Shown here: piece by piece, positions 34,353-43,658 of the stretch
How the letters are laid out: every line of letters begins with the position of its first letter
Position numbering within the stretch: the stretch's first letter is position 1
Assembly (NCBI RefSeq): GCF_036248255.1
Contig: NZ_CP109178.1
Span: 2,170,001-2,234,000 of the forward strand
Direction of reading: 5' to 3'
Length of the DNA: 64,000 nucleotides
Source: Streptomyces sp. NBC_01717
GTDB taxonomy: Bacteria > Actinomycetota > Actinomycetes > Streptomycetales > Streptomycetaceae
Position numbers and translations under genes: made by a program
Notes under the pieces: model-generated
Database searches by the model: none
Seen by the model: the letters and a program-made list of their open reading frames with translations, nothing else
Told to the model about the DNA's origin: nothing

Positions 34353-36050
34353 ATGGCCGCTACCCCGGAACAGCCTGCGACCACCACGCCCCGCCGCAAG
34401 GCCGGACGCCACCGTGGCGAAGGCCAGTGGGCCGTGGGGCACCACACTCCGCTCAACGGCAATGAGCAGTTCAAGAAGGACGACGACGGTCTCAATGTGC
34501 GGACGCGCATTGAGACGATCTACTCCAAGCGGGGTTTCGACTCGATCGACCCGAACGACCTGCGTGGACGCATGCGTTGGTGGGGTCTGTACACCCAGCG
34601 CAAGCCCGGGATCGACGGCGGCAAGACTGCGGTCCTGGAGCCGGAGGAGCTGGACGACAAGTACTTCATGCTGCGGGTGCGGATCGACGGCGGCCGGCTG
34701 ACCACCGCGCAGCTGCGGGTCATCGGCGAGATCTCGCAGGAGTACGCGCGCGGCACCGCGGACATCACCGACCGGCAGAACATCCAGCTGCACTGGATCC
34801 GCATCGAGGACGTCCCGGCGATCTGGGAGAAGCTGGAGGCCGTCGGGCTCTCCACCACCGAGGCCTGCGGCGACTGCCCCCGCGTGATCATCGGCTCCCC
34901 GGTGGCGGGCATCGCGGCCGACGAGATCATCGATGGCACGCCCGCCGTCGACGAGATCCACGACCGCTACATCGGCAGCAAGGAATTCTCCAACCTGCCG
35001 CGCAAGTTCAAGACCGCGATCTCCGGTTCGCCGGTGCAGGACGTGGTGCACGAGATCAACGACATCGCGTTCGTCGGCGTGGTCCACCCCGAGCACGGTC
35101 CGGGCTTCGACATCTGGGTGGGTGGCGGGCTCTCCACCAACCCGCGGCTCGCGGAGCGGCTGGGCGCATGGGTGCCGCTCGACGAGGTGCCGGACGTCTG
35201 GGCCGGAGTCATCGGCATCTTCCGCGACTACGGCTACCGCCGACTGCGCACCCGCGCACGGCTGAAGTTCCTGATGGCCGACTGGGGCCCCGTGAAGTTC
35301 CGCCAGGTGCTGGAGGACGAGTACCTGAAGCGCCCGCTGCTCGACGGCCCCGCCCCCGAGCAGCCGAGCAACCGCTGGCGCGACCACGTGGGTGTCCACG
35401 AGCAGCAGGACGGCCGTTTCTACGTCGGGTTCGCACCCCGGGTCGGCCGCGTGGACGGCACCACGCTGGCCAAGATCGCCGACCTGGCGGCCGCGCACGG
35501 CTCGGACCGGCTGCGCACCACCGTCGAGCAGAAGATGCTCATCCTCGACGTGGAGCGGGACCAGGTGGACTCCCTGGTCGCCGGTCTCGAGGCGCTCGAC
35601 TTCCAGGTGAAGCCCTCGCCGTTCCGGCGCGGCACGATGGCCTGCACCGGCATCGAGTTCTGCAAGCTGGCGATCGTCGAGACGAAGGCGCGCGGCGCCT
35701 CGCTGATCGACGAACTGGAGCGCCGCCTGCCGGACTTCGACGAACCGCTGACCATCAACGTCAACGGATGCCCCAACGCCTGCGCCCGCATCCAGACCGC
35801 GGACATCGGCCTCAAGGGCCAGCTCGTCCTGGACGCCGACGGCAACCAGGTCGAGGGCTTCCAGGTGCACCTGGGCGGCGCACTGGGTCTGGAGGCCGGC
35901 TTCGGTCGCAAGGTCCGTGGCCTGAAGGTCACTTCGGCCGAGCTGCCGGACTACGTCGAGCGGGTTCTCGGCCGGTTCCAGAAGGAGCGCGAGGACGGCG
36001 AGCGGTTCGCGACGTGGGCGGCGCGGGCCAGTGCGGAGTCGCTGTCATGA
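34353..36050 (+). CDS. sir: Assimilatory sulfite reductase (ferredoxin)
   Basis: 565 residues; GAAGGAC precedes ATG 34353. It reduces sulfite to sulfide with six electrons. Two nitrite/sulfite reductase half-domain repeats are present. The cysteines binding the 4Fe-4S cluster and siroheme are Cys431, Cys437, Cys473 and Cys477 (CTGIEFC and NVNGCPNACAR). A nitrite reductase is possible by family, but the cys operon around it and the leader peptide argue for sulfite. The ATGA overlap with the next gene implies coupled translation. Confidence 0.92.
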   Translation: MAATPEQPATTTPRRKAGRHRGEGQWAVGHHTPLNGNEQFKKDDDGLNVRTRIETIYSKRGFDSIDPNDLRGRMRWWGLYTQRKPGIDGGKTAVLEPEELDDKYFMLRVRIDGGRLTTAQLRVIGEISQEYARGTADITDRQNIQLHWIRIEDVPAIWEKLEAVGLSTTEACGDCPRVIIGSPVAGIAADEIIDGTPAVDEIHDRYIGSKEFSNLPRKFKTAISGSPVQDVVHEINDIAFVGVVHPEHGPGFDIWVGGGLSTNPRLAERLGAWVPLDEVPDVWAGVIGIFRDYGYRRLRTRARLKFLMADWGPVKFRQVLEDEYLKRPLLDGPAPEQPSNRWRDHVGVHEQQDGRFYVGFAPRVGRVDGTTLAKIADLAAAHGSDRLRTTVEQKMLILDVERDQVDSLVAGLEALDFQVKPSPFRRGTMACTGIEFCKLAIVETKARGASLIDELERRLPDFDEPLTINVNGCPNACARIQTADIGLKGQLVLDADGNQVEGFQVHLGGALGLEAGFGRKVRGLKVTSAELPDYVERVLGRFQKEREDGERFATWAARASAESLS

Positions 36051-36226
36051 GCGGCCGCGCCGCACCGTTCTACTGCCCGTACTGCGGGGACGAGGACCTG
36101 CGCCCGCACGAGACCGGGCACGGCGCCTGGGAATGTGCTTCCTGCAACCGCGCGTTCCAGCTCAAGTTCCTGGGTCTGCTGACCCGGGGACTGCAGCGTA
36201 ACGACGTCGAAGGGGACGGGATATGA
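36047..36226 (+). CDS. Small zinc-ribbon protein of the sulfur operon, 59 aa
   Basis: The frame MSGRAAPFYCPYCGDEDLRP continues with WECASCNRAFQLKFLGL. Two CxxC pairs form a probable zinc ribbon or rubredoxin-like site. It overlaps both neighbours by four bases (ATGA at 36047 and at 36223), so it is tightly bound to sir and cysH expression. A homologue is usually found at this place in streptomycete sulfur operons; its role is unknown, perhaps electron transfer or assembly for Sir or CysH. Confidence 0.85.
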   Translation: MSGRAAPFYCPYCGDEDLRPHETGHGAWECASCNRAFQLKFLGLLTRGLQRNDVEGDGI

Positions 36227-36924
36227 CGGACACTCTGACGACCGATGACCTCAAGAGCCTGGCCGAGCGCGCGGGCCGGGAGCTGGAGGACGCCGCCCCG
36301 CTGGAGATCCTGAAGTGGGCCGCCGACACCTTCGGCAAGCGGTTCTGTGTCACCTCCTCGATGGAGGACGCGGTCGTGGCGCACCTCGCCTCCCGCGCCT
36401 TCCCGGGCGTCGACGTGGTCTTCCTCGACACCGGGTACCACTTCGAGGAGACGATCGGGACCCGCGACGCGGTGGATGCCGTGATGGACGTCAATGTCAT
36501 CACGCTGACCCCACGTCAGAGCGTCGCCGAGCAGGACGCCGAGTACGGGCCGAAGCTGCACGACCGCGACCCGGACCTGTGCTGCAAGCTGCGGAAGGTC
36601 AAGCCCCTCGAGGAGGGCCTGACTTCGTACGCGGCCTGGGCGACCGGGCTGCGTCGCGACGAGTCCCCGACCCGGGCGAACACCCCGGTGGTCGGCTGGG
36701 ACGAGAAGCGGCAGAAGGTCAAGGTCTCGCCGATCGCCCGCTGGACGCAGGACGACGTGGACGCGTATGTCGCGGAGCACGGGGTCCTCACCAACCCGCT
36801 GCTGATGGACGGGTACGCCTCCGTGGGCTGCGCGCCCTGCACCCGCCGGGTGCTGGAGGGCGAGGACGCGCGCGCCGGCCGCTGGGCCGGACGGGGCAAG
36901 ACGGAGTGCGGGCTGCACGACTGA
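36223..36924 (+). CDS. cysH: Adenylylsulfate (APS) reductase CysH
   Basis: 233 residues. PAPS/APS reductase fold with the phosphate-binding TSSMEDAV and FLDTGYHF. The paired Cys120-Cys121 and Cys203-x-x-Cys206 bind a 4Fe-4S cluster, marking the bacterial APS-reducing type. The catalytic cysteine is in ECGLH at the C-terminus. It makes sulfite and AMP from adenylylsulfate, supplying Sir. Coupled by overlap to the zinc-ribbon gene. Confidence 0.94.
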   Translation: MTDTLTTDDLKSLAERAGRELEDAAPLEILKWAADTFGKRFCVTSSMEDAVVAHLASRAFPGVDVVFLDTGYHFEETIGTRDAVDAVMDVNVITLTPRQSVAEQDAEYGPKLHDRDPDLCCKLRKVKPLEEGLTSYAAWATGLRRDESPTRANTPVVGWDEKRQKVKVSPIARWTQDDVDAYVAEHGVLTNPLLMDGYASVGCAPCTRRVLEGEDARAGRWAGRGKTECGLHD

Positions 36925-36947
36925 TGACGACTGATCAGGAGACTTCG

Positions 36948-37493
36948 ATGAGCGTGACGGAGACGGGAGCCACCATCTGGCTGACCGGTCTGCCGAGCGC
37001 GGGCAAGACCACCATCGCGTACGAACTGGCCGGCCGGCTGCGTGGCGAGGGGCACCGGGTGGAGGTGCTCGACGGCGACGAGATCCGGGAGTTCCTCTCC
37101 GCGGGGCTCGGCTTCTCCCGCGAGGACCGGCACACCAACGTCCAGCGGATCGGCTTCGTCGCCGAACTCCTGGCCGCCAACGGCGTGAAGGTGCTGGTTC
37201 CGGTCATCGCCCCGTACGCGGACAGCCGTGACGCCGTACGCAAGCGCCATCAGGCGGAGGGCACCGCGTATCTCGAGGTGCATGTCGCGACTCCGGTCGA
37301 GGTGTGCTCCGTACGCGATGTGAAGGGCCTCTACGCCAAGCAGGCGGCGGGCGAGATCAGCGGGCTCACCGGGGTCGACGACCCGTACGAGGCGCCCGAG
37401 TCACCGGACCTGCGGATCGAGTCGCACCAGCAGACCGTGCAGGAGTCCGCGGCGGAGCTGTATGCGCTGCTGAGCGAGAGGGGTGCAGCGTGA
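36948..37493 (+). CDS. cysC: Adenylylsulfate kinase CysC
   Basis: 181 residues. ATG 36948 has AGGAG six bases upstream; an in-frame ATG at 36924 overlaps the cysH stop region and is less well placed. P-loop GLPSAGKTT, EVLDGDEIREFLSAGLGFSR (APS-binding), and DVKGLYAKQAAGEI. It phosphorylates APS to PAPS. With an APS-type CysH, the PAPS may serve sulfotransferases rather than reduction. Confidence 0.92.
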   Translation: MSVTETGATIWLTGLPSAGKTTIAYELAGRLRGEGHRVEVLDGDEIREFLSAGLGFSREDRHTNVQRIGFVAELLAANGVKVLVPVIAPYADSRDAVRKRHQAEGTAYLEVHVATPVEVCSVRDVKGLYAKQAAGEISGLTGVDDPYEAPESPDLRIESHQQTVQESAAELYALLSERGAA

Positions 37494-38425
37494 CGACTGT
37501 CGCGACTGTGTCGGAAGGCACCGACAATCCGTACGCACTCAGCCACCTGGACTCCCTGGAGTCCGAGGCCGTGCACATCTTCCGTGAGGTGGCCGGGGAG
37601 TTCGAGCGGCCGGTGATCCTTTTCTCCGGCGGCAAGGACTCCATCCTGATGCTGCACCTGGCGCTCAAGGCGTTCGCGCCCGCGCCGGTGCCGTTCGCAC
37701 TGCTGCATGTCGACACGGGACACAACTTCCCCGAGGTCCTGGCGTACCGCGACCGCACGGTCGCCGAGCACGGGCTGCGGCTGCATGTGGCCTCCGTGCA
37801 GGAGTACATCGACGCCGGGAAGCTCCGTGAGCGCCCCGACGGCACACGCAACCCGCTGCAGACCGTGCCGCTGACCGAGGCGATCCAGGAGCACCGCTTC
37901 GACGCCGTGTTCGGGGGCGGCCGCCGCGACGAGGAGAAGGCGCGCGCCAAGGAGCGGGTCTTCTCGCTGCGCGACGAGTTCTCCCAGTGGGACCCGCGCC
38001 GCCAGCGCCCCGAGCTGTGGCAGCTGTACAACGGCCGGCACGCCCCCGGCGAGCACGTCCGGGTCTTCCCGATCTCCAACTGGACCGAGCTCGACGTCTG
38101 GCAGTACATCGAGCGCGAGGGCATCGAGCTCCCGGCGATCTACTTCGCCCACGAACGCGAGGTCTTCAACCGCTCCGGGATGTGGCTGACCGCCGGTGAC
38201 TGGGGCGGCCCCAAGGAGGGCGAGCGGGTCGAGACCCGGCAGGTGCGCTACCGCACCGTCGGCGACATGTCCTGCACCGGCGCCGTCGATTCCGACGCCA
38301 CGACGCTCGACGCCGTGATCACCGAGATCGCCGCCTCCCGGCTCACCGAGCGGGGCGCGACACGCGCCGACGACAAGATGTCCGAGGCCGCGATGGAAGA
38401 CCGCAAGCGCGAGGGGTACTTCTAA
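37490..38425 (+). CDS. cysD: Sulfate adenylyltransferase subunit 2 CysD
   Basis: 311 residues from GTG 37490, which overlaps the cysC stop (GTGA). PP-loop ATP pyrophosphatase motif ILFSGGKDSILMLHL, FGGGRRDEEKARAKERVFS, and the C-terminal RYRTVGDMSCTGAVDS. It forms APS from ATP and sulfate, driven by GTP hydrolysis in CysN. Confidence 0.95.
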   Translation: MTTVATVSEGTDNPYALSHLDSLESEAVHIFREVAGEFERPVILFSGGKDSILMLHLALKAFAPAPVPFALLHVDTGHNFPEVLAYRDRTVAEHGLRLHVASVQEYIDAGKLRERPDGTRNPLQTVPLTEAIQEHRFDAVFGGGRRDEEKARAKERVFSLRDEFSQWDPRRQRPELWQLYNGRHAPGEHVRVFPISNWTELDVWQYIEREGIELPAIYFAHEREVFNRSGMWLTAGDWGGPKEGERVETRQVRYRTVGDMSCTGAVDSDATTLDAVITEIAASRLTERGATRADDKMSEAAMEDRKREGYF

Positions 38426-39769
38426 ATGACCACAGTCACCCAGCACGCAGAGCAGTTGTCGACCACGACCCTGCTGCGGTTCGCCACCGCGGGGTCCGTC
38501 GACGACGGCAAGTCCACCCTCGTCGGACGCCTGCTGCACGACTCCAAGTCGGTCCTCACCGACCAGCTGGAGGCCGTCGAGCACGCCTCGCGCAACCGGG
38601 GCCAGGAGGCGCCGGACCTGGCGCTGCTGACCGACGGGCTGCGGGCCGAGCGCGAGCAGGGCATCACCATCGATGTCGCCTACCGCTACTTCGCCACGCC
38701 GCGCCGCCGGTTCATCCTGGCCGACACCCCGGGGCATGTGCAGTACACCCGGAACATGGTGACGGGTGCCTCGACCGCCGAGCTCGCCGTCGTCCTGGTC
38801 GACGCCCGCAACGGTGTCGTCGAGCAGACCCGCCGGCACGCCGCCGTCGCCGCGCTGCTGCGGGTGCCGCACGTGGTCCTCGCCGTCAACAAGATGGACC
38901 TGGTCGACTACGCGGAGCCCGTATTCGCCGCCATCGCCGAGGAGTTCACCGCGTACGCGGCCTCGCTCGGCGTCCCGGAGATCACCGCGATCCCGATCTC
39001 CGCGCTGGCCGGCGACAACGTCGTGGAGCCTTCCGCGCACATGGACTGGTACGGCGGACCGACGGTGCTGGAGCACCTGGAGACGGTGCCGGTCAGCCAC
39101 GACCTCACCGCCTGCCACGCACGCTTCCCCGTCCAGTACGTGATCCGGCCGCAGACCGCCGAGCACCCCGACTACCGGGGCTACGCGGGCCAGATCGCCG
39201 CCGGCGCGTTCCGCGTGGGCGAGGCCGTCACCGTCCTTCCGTCCGGCCGTACGTCGACGATCGCCGGGATCGACGCGCTCGGCGAGAGCGTCGACATCGC
39301 CTGGGCTCCCCAGTCGGTGACCATCCGGCTGGCCGACGACATCGACGTCTCGCGCGGTGACCTGATCGCACCTGCCGACGACGCACCGGCAGTCACCCAG
39401 GACGTCGAGGCGACCGTCTGCCACGTCGCTGACCAGCCGCTCGCCGTCGGCCAGCGGGTGCTGCTCAAACACACCACCCGCACGGTCAAGGCGATCGTCA
39501 AGGACATCCCGTCCCGGCTGACGCTGGACGACCTCTCGCAGCACCCGGCGCCCGGCCGGCTCGTCGCCAACGACATCGGCCGGGTCGTCGTCCGTACCGC
39601 CGAACCGCTCGCGCTCGACGCCTACGCGGACTCGCGCCGCACCGGTTCGTTCCTGCTGATCGACCCGGCGGACGGCACCACGCTCACGGCCGGCATGGCG
39701 GGCGAGGCGTTCGCCGCCACGGCCCCGGGCGAGGAAACCGCCGCCGACGACGCCGAATGGGACTTCTGA
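38426..39769 (+). CDS. cysN: Sulfate adenylyltransferase subunit 1 CysN (GTPase)
   Basis: 447 residues, ATG immediately after the cysD stop. EF-Tu-like GTPase with GSVDDGKSTLVGRLL, DTPGHVQY and NKMD, then two beta-barrel domains. There is no C-terminal APS kinase fusion, consistent with the separate cysC. Partner of CysD in ATP sulfurylase. Confidence 0.95.
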   Translation: MTTVTQHAEQLSTTTLLRFATAGSVDDGKSTLVGRLLHDSKSVLTDQLEAVEHASRNRGQEAPDLALLTDGLRAEREQGITIDVAYRYFATPRRRFILADTPGHVQYTRNMVTGASTAELAVVLVDARNGVVEQTRRHAAVAALLRVPHVVLAVNKMDLVDYAEPVFAAIAEEFTAYAASLGVPEITAIPISALAGDNVVEPSAHMDWYGGPTVLEHLETVPVSHDLTACHARFPVQYVIRPQTAEHPDYRGYAGQIAAGAFRVGEAVTVLPSGRTSTIAGIDALGESVDIAWAPQSVTIRLADDIDVSRGDLIAPADDAPAVTQDVEATVCHVADQPLAVGQRVLLKHTTRTVKAIVKDIPSRLTLDDLSQHPAPGRLVANDIGRVVVRTAEPLALDAYADSRRTGSFLLIDPADGTTLTAGMAGEAFAATAPGEETAADDAEWDF

Positions 39770-39870
39770 TGAGTATCGACATCTTCGCGACGTTCGCGAA
39801 GGAGGGTGGTCGAGTCGGCAGCGGCACCCTCGGCAGCGGCCAGGGCGGGGTTGCGCGATGTGCGCGATGA
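39769..39870 (+). CDS. Possible 33-residue peptide coupled to cysN
   Basis: The frame MSIDIFATFAKEGGRVGSG ends ...VARCAR; its ATG overlaps the cysN stop as TGATG, a usual coupling arrangement. No homology recognised and the 3' half is glycine-rich. It may be the decayed start of a once longer gene or chance. Confidence 0.35.
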   Translation: MSIDIFATFAKEGGRVGSGTLGSGQGGVARCAR

Positions 39871-40013
39871 CGTACGCGCACTGCCTGCGCGCCCGCTTGC
39901 ACCAACCGCACCGCCTGTACCGCCAGTTCAGACGAAGACATGCCGACTTCCCGGCCGCGTCCCCGTAACCGACGAGGGACGCGAGTACCGGGCCAACGAG
40001 AGGAAAGCCTCCC

Positions 40014-41129
40014 GTGCCTGCCACCCGAATCACCCTGCGCCGCAGCCTCGCCGCTGCCGCCGCTCTGCCGCTGCTCGCCGTGGCGCTCACCGCCTGCGGC
40101 TACGGCTCCGAGGCGAAGGACGACGACGCCAAGAAGGCGAACGTCTCCTCCGACGGCAAGAAGCTCTCAGCGGACACCGTGAAGATCGGCTACTTCCCGA
40201 ACCTCACGCACGCCACCGCCCTGGTCGGCATCCAGGAAGGCCTGATCGCCAAGGAGCTCGGCGGCACGACGGTCAAGCCGTCGACGTTCAACGCCGGGCC
40301 GTCCGAGATCGAGGCGCTCAACGCGGGGTCCATCGACATCGGCTTCATCGGCCCCTCCCCCGCCATCAACGGCTTCGCCAAGTCCAAGGGCAAGAGCCTG
40401 CGGATCATCGGCGGTTCGGCGTCCGGCGGTGTGAAGCTGGTCGTCAACCCCAAGAAGATCAAGACCCTGGACGACCTCAAGGGCAAGAAGATCGCCACCC
40501 CGCAGCTCGGCAACACCCAGGACGTGGCGTTCCTCAACTGGATCTCCGAGAAGGGCTGGAAGGTCGACGCCCAGAGCGGCAAGGGCGACGTCTCCGTGGT
40601 CCGTACTGACAACAAGGTGACCCCGGACGCCTACAAGTCCGGTTCCATCGACGGTGCCTGGGTCCCGGAGCCGACCGCCTCCAAGCTGGTCGCGCAGGGC
40701 GCCAAGGTGCTCCTCGACGAGTCGACGCTCTGGCCGGACAAGAAGTTCGTGATCACGAACATCATCGTGTCGCAGAAGTTCCTCAGCGAGCACCCGGACG
40801 TCGTCGAGGCGGTGCTGCGCGGTTCGGTCAACACCAACGCGTGGATCAACGCCAACCCGGACAAGGCGAAGGCCTCCGCCAACGCCGCGCTCAAGGAGCT
40901 GTCCGGCAAGGCGCTGCCGCCCGAGGTCATCGACCCGGCGTGGAAGTCCGTCCAGTTCACCGATGACCCGCTGGCCGCCACCCTCGACACGGAGGCCAAG
41001 CACGCGGTGAAGGCCGGTCTGCTGGAGCCGACGGACCTGAGCGGCATCTACGACCTGAAGCCGCTGAACAAGATCCTCAAGGCCGCGGGCAAGCCCGAGG
41101 TCGCCGACGCCGGTCTCGGCGTCAAGTAA
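40014..41129 (+). CDS. Substrate-binding lipoprotein of a sulfonate/sulfate-ester ABC importer
   Basis: 371 residues; GAGAGGAAA precedes GTG 40014. Lipoprotein signal peptide with lipobox LTAC (about residue 28). The rest is an SsuA/NrtA-type periplasmic-binding fold: VKIGYFPNLTHATALVG, GSIDIGFIGPSPAINGF and AWVPEPTASKLV. It delivers an organosulfur compound to the permease. Place within the sulfur operon supports sulfonates; nitrate or taurine are less likely alternatives. Confidence 0.88.
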   Translation: MPATRITLRRSLAAAAALPLLAVALTACGYGSEAKDDDAKKANVSSDGKKLSADTVKIGYFPNLTHATALVGIQEGLIAKELGGTTVKPSTFNAGPSEIEALNAGSIDIGFIGPSPAINGFAKSKGKSLRIIGGSASGGVKLVVNPKKIKTLDDLKGKKIATPQLGNTQDVAFLNWISEKGWKVDAQSGKGDVSVVRTDNKVTPDAYKSGSIDGAWVPEPTASKLVAQGAKVLLDESTLWPDKKFVITNIIVSQKFLSEHPDVVEAVLRGSVNTNAWINANPDKAKASANAALKELSGKALPPEVIDPAWKSVQFTDDPLAATLDTEAKHAVKAGLLEPTDLSGIYDLKPLNKILKAAGKPEVADAGLGVK

Positions 41130-41167
41130 CCCCCGACCGATCCAGGATCTCCCAGGAGGTGACGACC

Positions 41168-41959
41168 ATGGCGACGACCACTCTCACCAAGGCCGAGGAC
41201 CGTGTGTCGGCCGGGCACGCCGCCCGTATCGCGCACGTCTCGAAGTCCTTCGGCGGACCGGAGGGGACGCAGCTCGTCCTGGACGACATCACGCTCGATG
41301 TCGCTCCCGGCGAGTTCGTCACCCTCCTGGGAGCTTCCGGGTGCGGCAAATCGACGCTGCTCAACCTGGTGGCCGGACTCGACCGCCCGACCGCGGGGTC
41401 CATCGAGACCCCCGGCGGGCGGCCGGCCCTGATGTTCCAGGAGCACGCCCTCTTCCCGTGGCTGACCGCGGGCAAGAACATCGAACTCGCGCTGCGGCTG
41501 CGTGGCGTGCCCAAGTCCGACCGCCGCGCGGAGGCGGAGCGGCTGCTCGAACTCGTACGGCTCGGCGGGGCGTACGGGAAGCGGGTGCACGAACTCTCGG
41601 GCGGCATGCGCCAGCGGGTGGCGATGGCCCGCGCACTCGCCCAGGACAGTCAACTGCTGCTGATGGACGAGCCGTTCGCCGCACTCGACGCCATCACCCG
41701 GGATGTGCTGCACGACGAGCTGACCCGGATCTGGCGCGAGACGAACGTCTCGGTCCTCTTCGTCACGCACAACGTGCGGGAGGCGGTCCGGCTCGCCGAG
41801 CGGGTCGTCCTGCTGTCGTCGCGGCCGGGCCGGATCGCCCGCGAGTGGACGGTCGACATCGACCAGCCGCGCCGCATCGAGGACACCGCGGTGGCGGAGC
41901 TGTCCGTCGAGATCACGGAACAACTGCGTGGGGAGATCCGCCGACATGGCCAGCACTGA
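41168..41959 (+). CDS. ABC importer ATPase (SsuB-like)
   Basis: 263 residues; AGGAGG eight bases before ATG 41168. Walker A LGASGCGKST, signature LSGGMRQRVAMARAL, Walker B LLLMDEPFAALD and the switch His in FVTHNVREAVRLAE. Energises uptake through the adjacent permease. Its 3' end overlaps the permease gene by 14 bases. Confidence 0.92.
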   Translation: MATTTLTKAEDRVSAGHAARIAHVSKSFGGPEGTQLVLDDITLDVAPGEFVTLLGASGCGKSTLLNLVAGLDRPTAGSIETPGGRPALMFQEHALFPWLTAGKNIELALRLRGVPKSDRRAEAERLLELVRLGGAYGKRVHELSGGMRQRVAMARALAQDSQLLLMDEPFAALDAITRDVLHDELTRIWRETNVSVLFVTHNVREAVRLAERVVLLSSRPGRIAREWTVDIDQPRRIEDTAVAELSVEITEQLRGEIRRHGQH

Positions 41960-42854
41960 CACGACCACCACCGAGGACGCCGCCGTCAAGGACGCCGCCC
42001 AGGATCTGGCCGGCCTCGAGGCGGGTCTGGACGCACTCGACGCGGTGCGGGTGAGCCGCACCCCGGTGCGCCAGGTGCTGGTGCAGAAGGTCCTGCCGCC
42101 GGTCGCGGCCATCGCGCTCGTCCTGGTCGTCTGGCAGATCCTGATCTGGGCGAAGGTCACCGACGACTACAAGCTGCCGTCGCCCACCCAGGTCTGGGAC
42201 GAGGTGAGCAACGCCTGGGCGCAGGGCACCCTGCTCGGCTACATCTGGACGAGCATCTCGCGCGGGCTGTTCGGCTTCCTGCTGGCGCTCGTCATCGGCA
42301 CCCCGCTCGGGCTGCTGGTGGCCCGCGTGAAGGTGGTGCGCGCGGCGATCGGACCGGTGCTCTCAGGTCTCCAGTCGCTGCCGTCGGTGGCCTGGGTGCC
42401 GCCCGCGGTCCTCTGGCTGGGGCTCAACGACAAGATGATGTACGCGGTGATCCTGCTGGGCGCAGTCCCGTCGATCGCCAACGGTCTCGTCGCCGGTGTC
42501 GACCAGATCCCGCCGCTTCATCTGCGGGCGGGGCAGACGCTGGGCGCCACCGGGCTGCGCGGTACCTGGCACATCGTGCTGCCCGCCTCGCTGCCGGGCT
42601 ATCTGGCGGGGCTGAAGCAGGGCTGGGCGTTCTCCTGGCGCTCGCTGATGGCCGCCGAGATCATCGCCTCGTCCCCCGATCTGGGCGTGGGACTGGGGCA
42701 GTTGCTGGAGCAGGGCCGGGAGACCAGCAGCATGTCGATGGTGTTCCTCGCCATCTTCCTGATCCTGATCGTCGGCATCGCCATCGACCTGCTGATCTTC
42801 AGCCCGCTGGAGCGGTGGGTGCTGCGCAGCCGCGGCCTCCTCGTCAAGAACTGA
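41946..42854 (+). CDS. ABC importer permease (SsuC-like)
   Basis: 302 residues from ATG 41946. About six membrane helices after a charged 50-residue N-terminus, and the EAA loop HLRAGQTLGATGLRGTWHIV that docks the ATPase. Overlap with the ATPase gene indicates coupled synthesis. Confidence 0.92.
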   Translation: MASTDTTTTEDAAVKDAAQDLAGLEAGLDALDAVRVSRTPVRQVLVQKVLPPVAAIALVLVVWQILIWAKVTDDYKLPSPTQVWDEVSNAWAQGTLLGYIWTSISRGLFGFLLALVIGTPLGLLVARVKVVRAAIGPVLSGLQSLPSVAWVPPAVLWLGLNDKMMYAVILLGAVPSIANGLVAGVDQIPPLHLRAGQTLGATGLRGTWHIVLPASLPGYLAGLKQGWAFSWRSLMAAEIIASSPDLGVGLGQLLEQGRETSSMSMVFLAIFLILIVGIAIDLLIFSPLERWVLRSRGLLVKN

Positions 42855-42862
42855 GTACTGTC

Positions 42863-43627
42863 ATGGCTTCCCCCGTTCTCCTTGTCATCGCCCACGGCAG
42901 CCGCGATCCGCGGCACGCGGCGACCGTTCACGCGCTCACCGCGCGGGTCCGGTCGCTGCGACCGGGGCTGCGGGTGGAGACCGGCTTCCTGGACTTCAAC
43001 GCCCCGTCGGTGCCGCAGGTCCTTCAGCGGCTGGCCACGGACGGAGCGAAGGACGTCATCGCGCTCCCCCTGCTCCTCACCCGGGCCTTCCACGCCAAGT
43101 CCGACATCCCGACGGTGCTGCACAAGGCCCGGACCGGACTGCCGCGGCTGCACGTCCGGCAGGCCGAAGTGCTCGGCCCGTCACCGCTGCTGAACGCCGC
43201 TCTGGAACAGCGGCTGTACGGAGCCGGGATCCGTCCCGGCGACAAGAGCTCGACCGGGCTCGTCCTGGCCTCGGCGGGCTCCACAGACCCGGAGGCGATC
43301 GCAGTGATCGCTGAAATCGCGCGGGAGCTGCGGCACACCGGCTGGTGTTCCGTGCGGCCTGCGTTCGCCTCCGCGGCATCTCCCACCGGGTTCCCCCGCA
43401 CCGAGGACGCGGTACGGGCCCTGCAGGCCGAGGGCGTGGGCCGGGTGGCGGTGGCGCCGTACGTCATCGCGCCCGGCCGCCTCCCGGACCGTATCGCTGC
43501 GGGTGCCCGGGGGGCGGGGGCGGACGTGCTGGCCGATGTGCTCGGTCCCTCGCCGGAGTTGGCACGGCTGCTGCTGCTGCGCTACGACGAGGCAGCTGTG
43601 CCGCGCGTGGCGGCGCTCACCGCCTGA
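42863..43627 (+). CDS. Sirohydrochlorin ferrochelatase-like (CbiX/SirB) protein
   Basis: 254 residues from ATG 42863, nine bases after the permease stop. Two tandem CbiX-like halves: LLVIAHGSRDPRHAATVHAL with the metal-site His and LLTRAFHAKSDIP in the first, GLVLASAGSTDPEA and VAVAPYVIAPGRLPDRI in the second. It inserts Fe into sirohydrochlorin to make siroheme, the cofactor of the sulfite reductase at the head of this operon. The second half lacks the AHGS histidine (ASAGS), so the active site is likely in the first. Confidence 0.88.
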   Translation: MASPVLLVIAHGSRDPRHAATVHALTARVRSLRPGLRVETGFLDFNAPSVPQVLQRLATDGAKDVIALPLLLTRAFHAKSDIPTVLHKARTGLPRLHVRQAEVLGPSPLLNAALEQRLYGAGIRPGDKSSTGLVLASAGSTDPEAIAVIAEIARELRHTGWCSVRPAFASAASPTGFPRTEDAVRALQAEGVGRVAVAPYVIAPGRLPDRIAAGARGAGADVLADVLGPSPELARLLLLRYDEAAVPRVAALTA

Positions 43628-43658
43628 CGGGGAACAGCAAGTACCGGCGAGAGCGAGT

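Noticed and set aside
36047..36226. Zinc-ribbon frame considered as a C-terminal part of sir by frameshift
   Set aside because: sir ends at a normal length with its full cysteine set, and the small frame has its own ATG overlapping the stop, an arrangement typical of coupled genes.
37331..40090. A 919-codon minus-strand frame opposite cysD and cysN
   Set aside because: Arg/Val/Gly-rich translation with no domain, lying wholly opposite two recognised enzymes.
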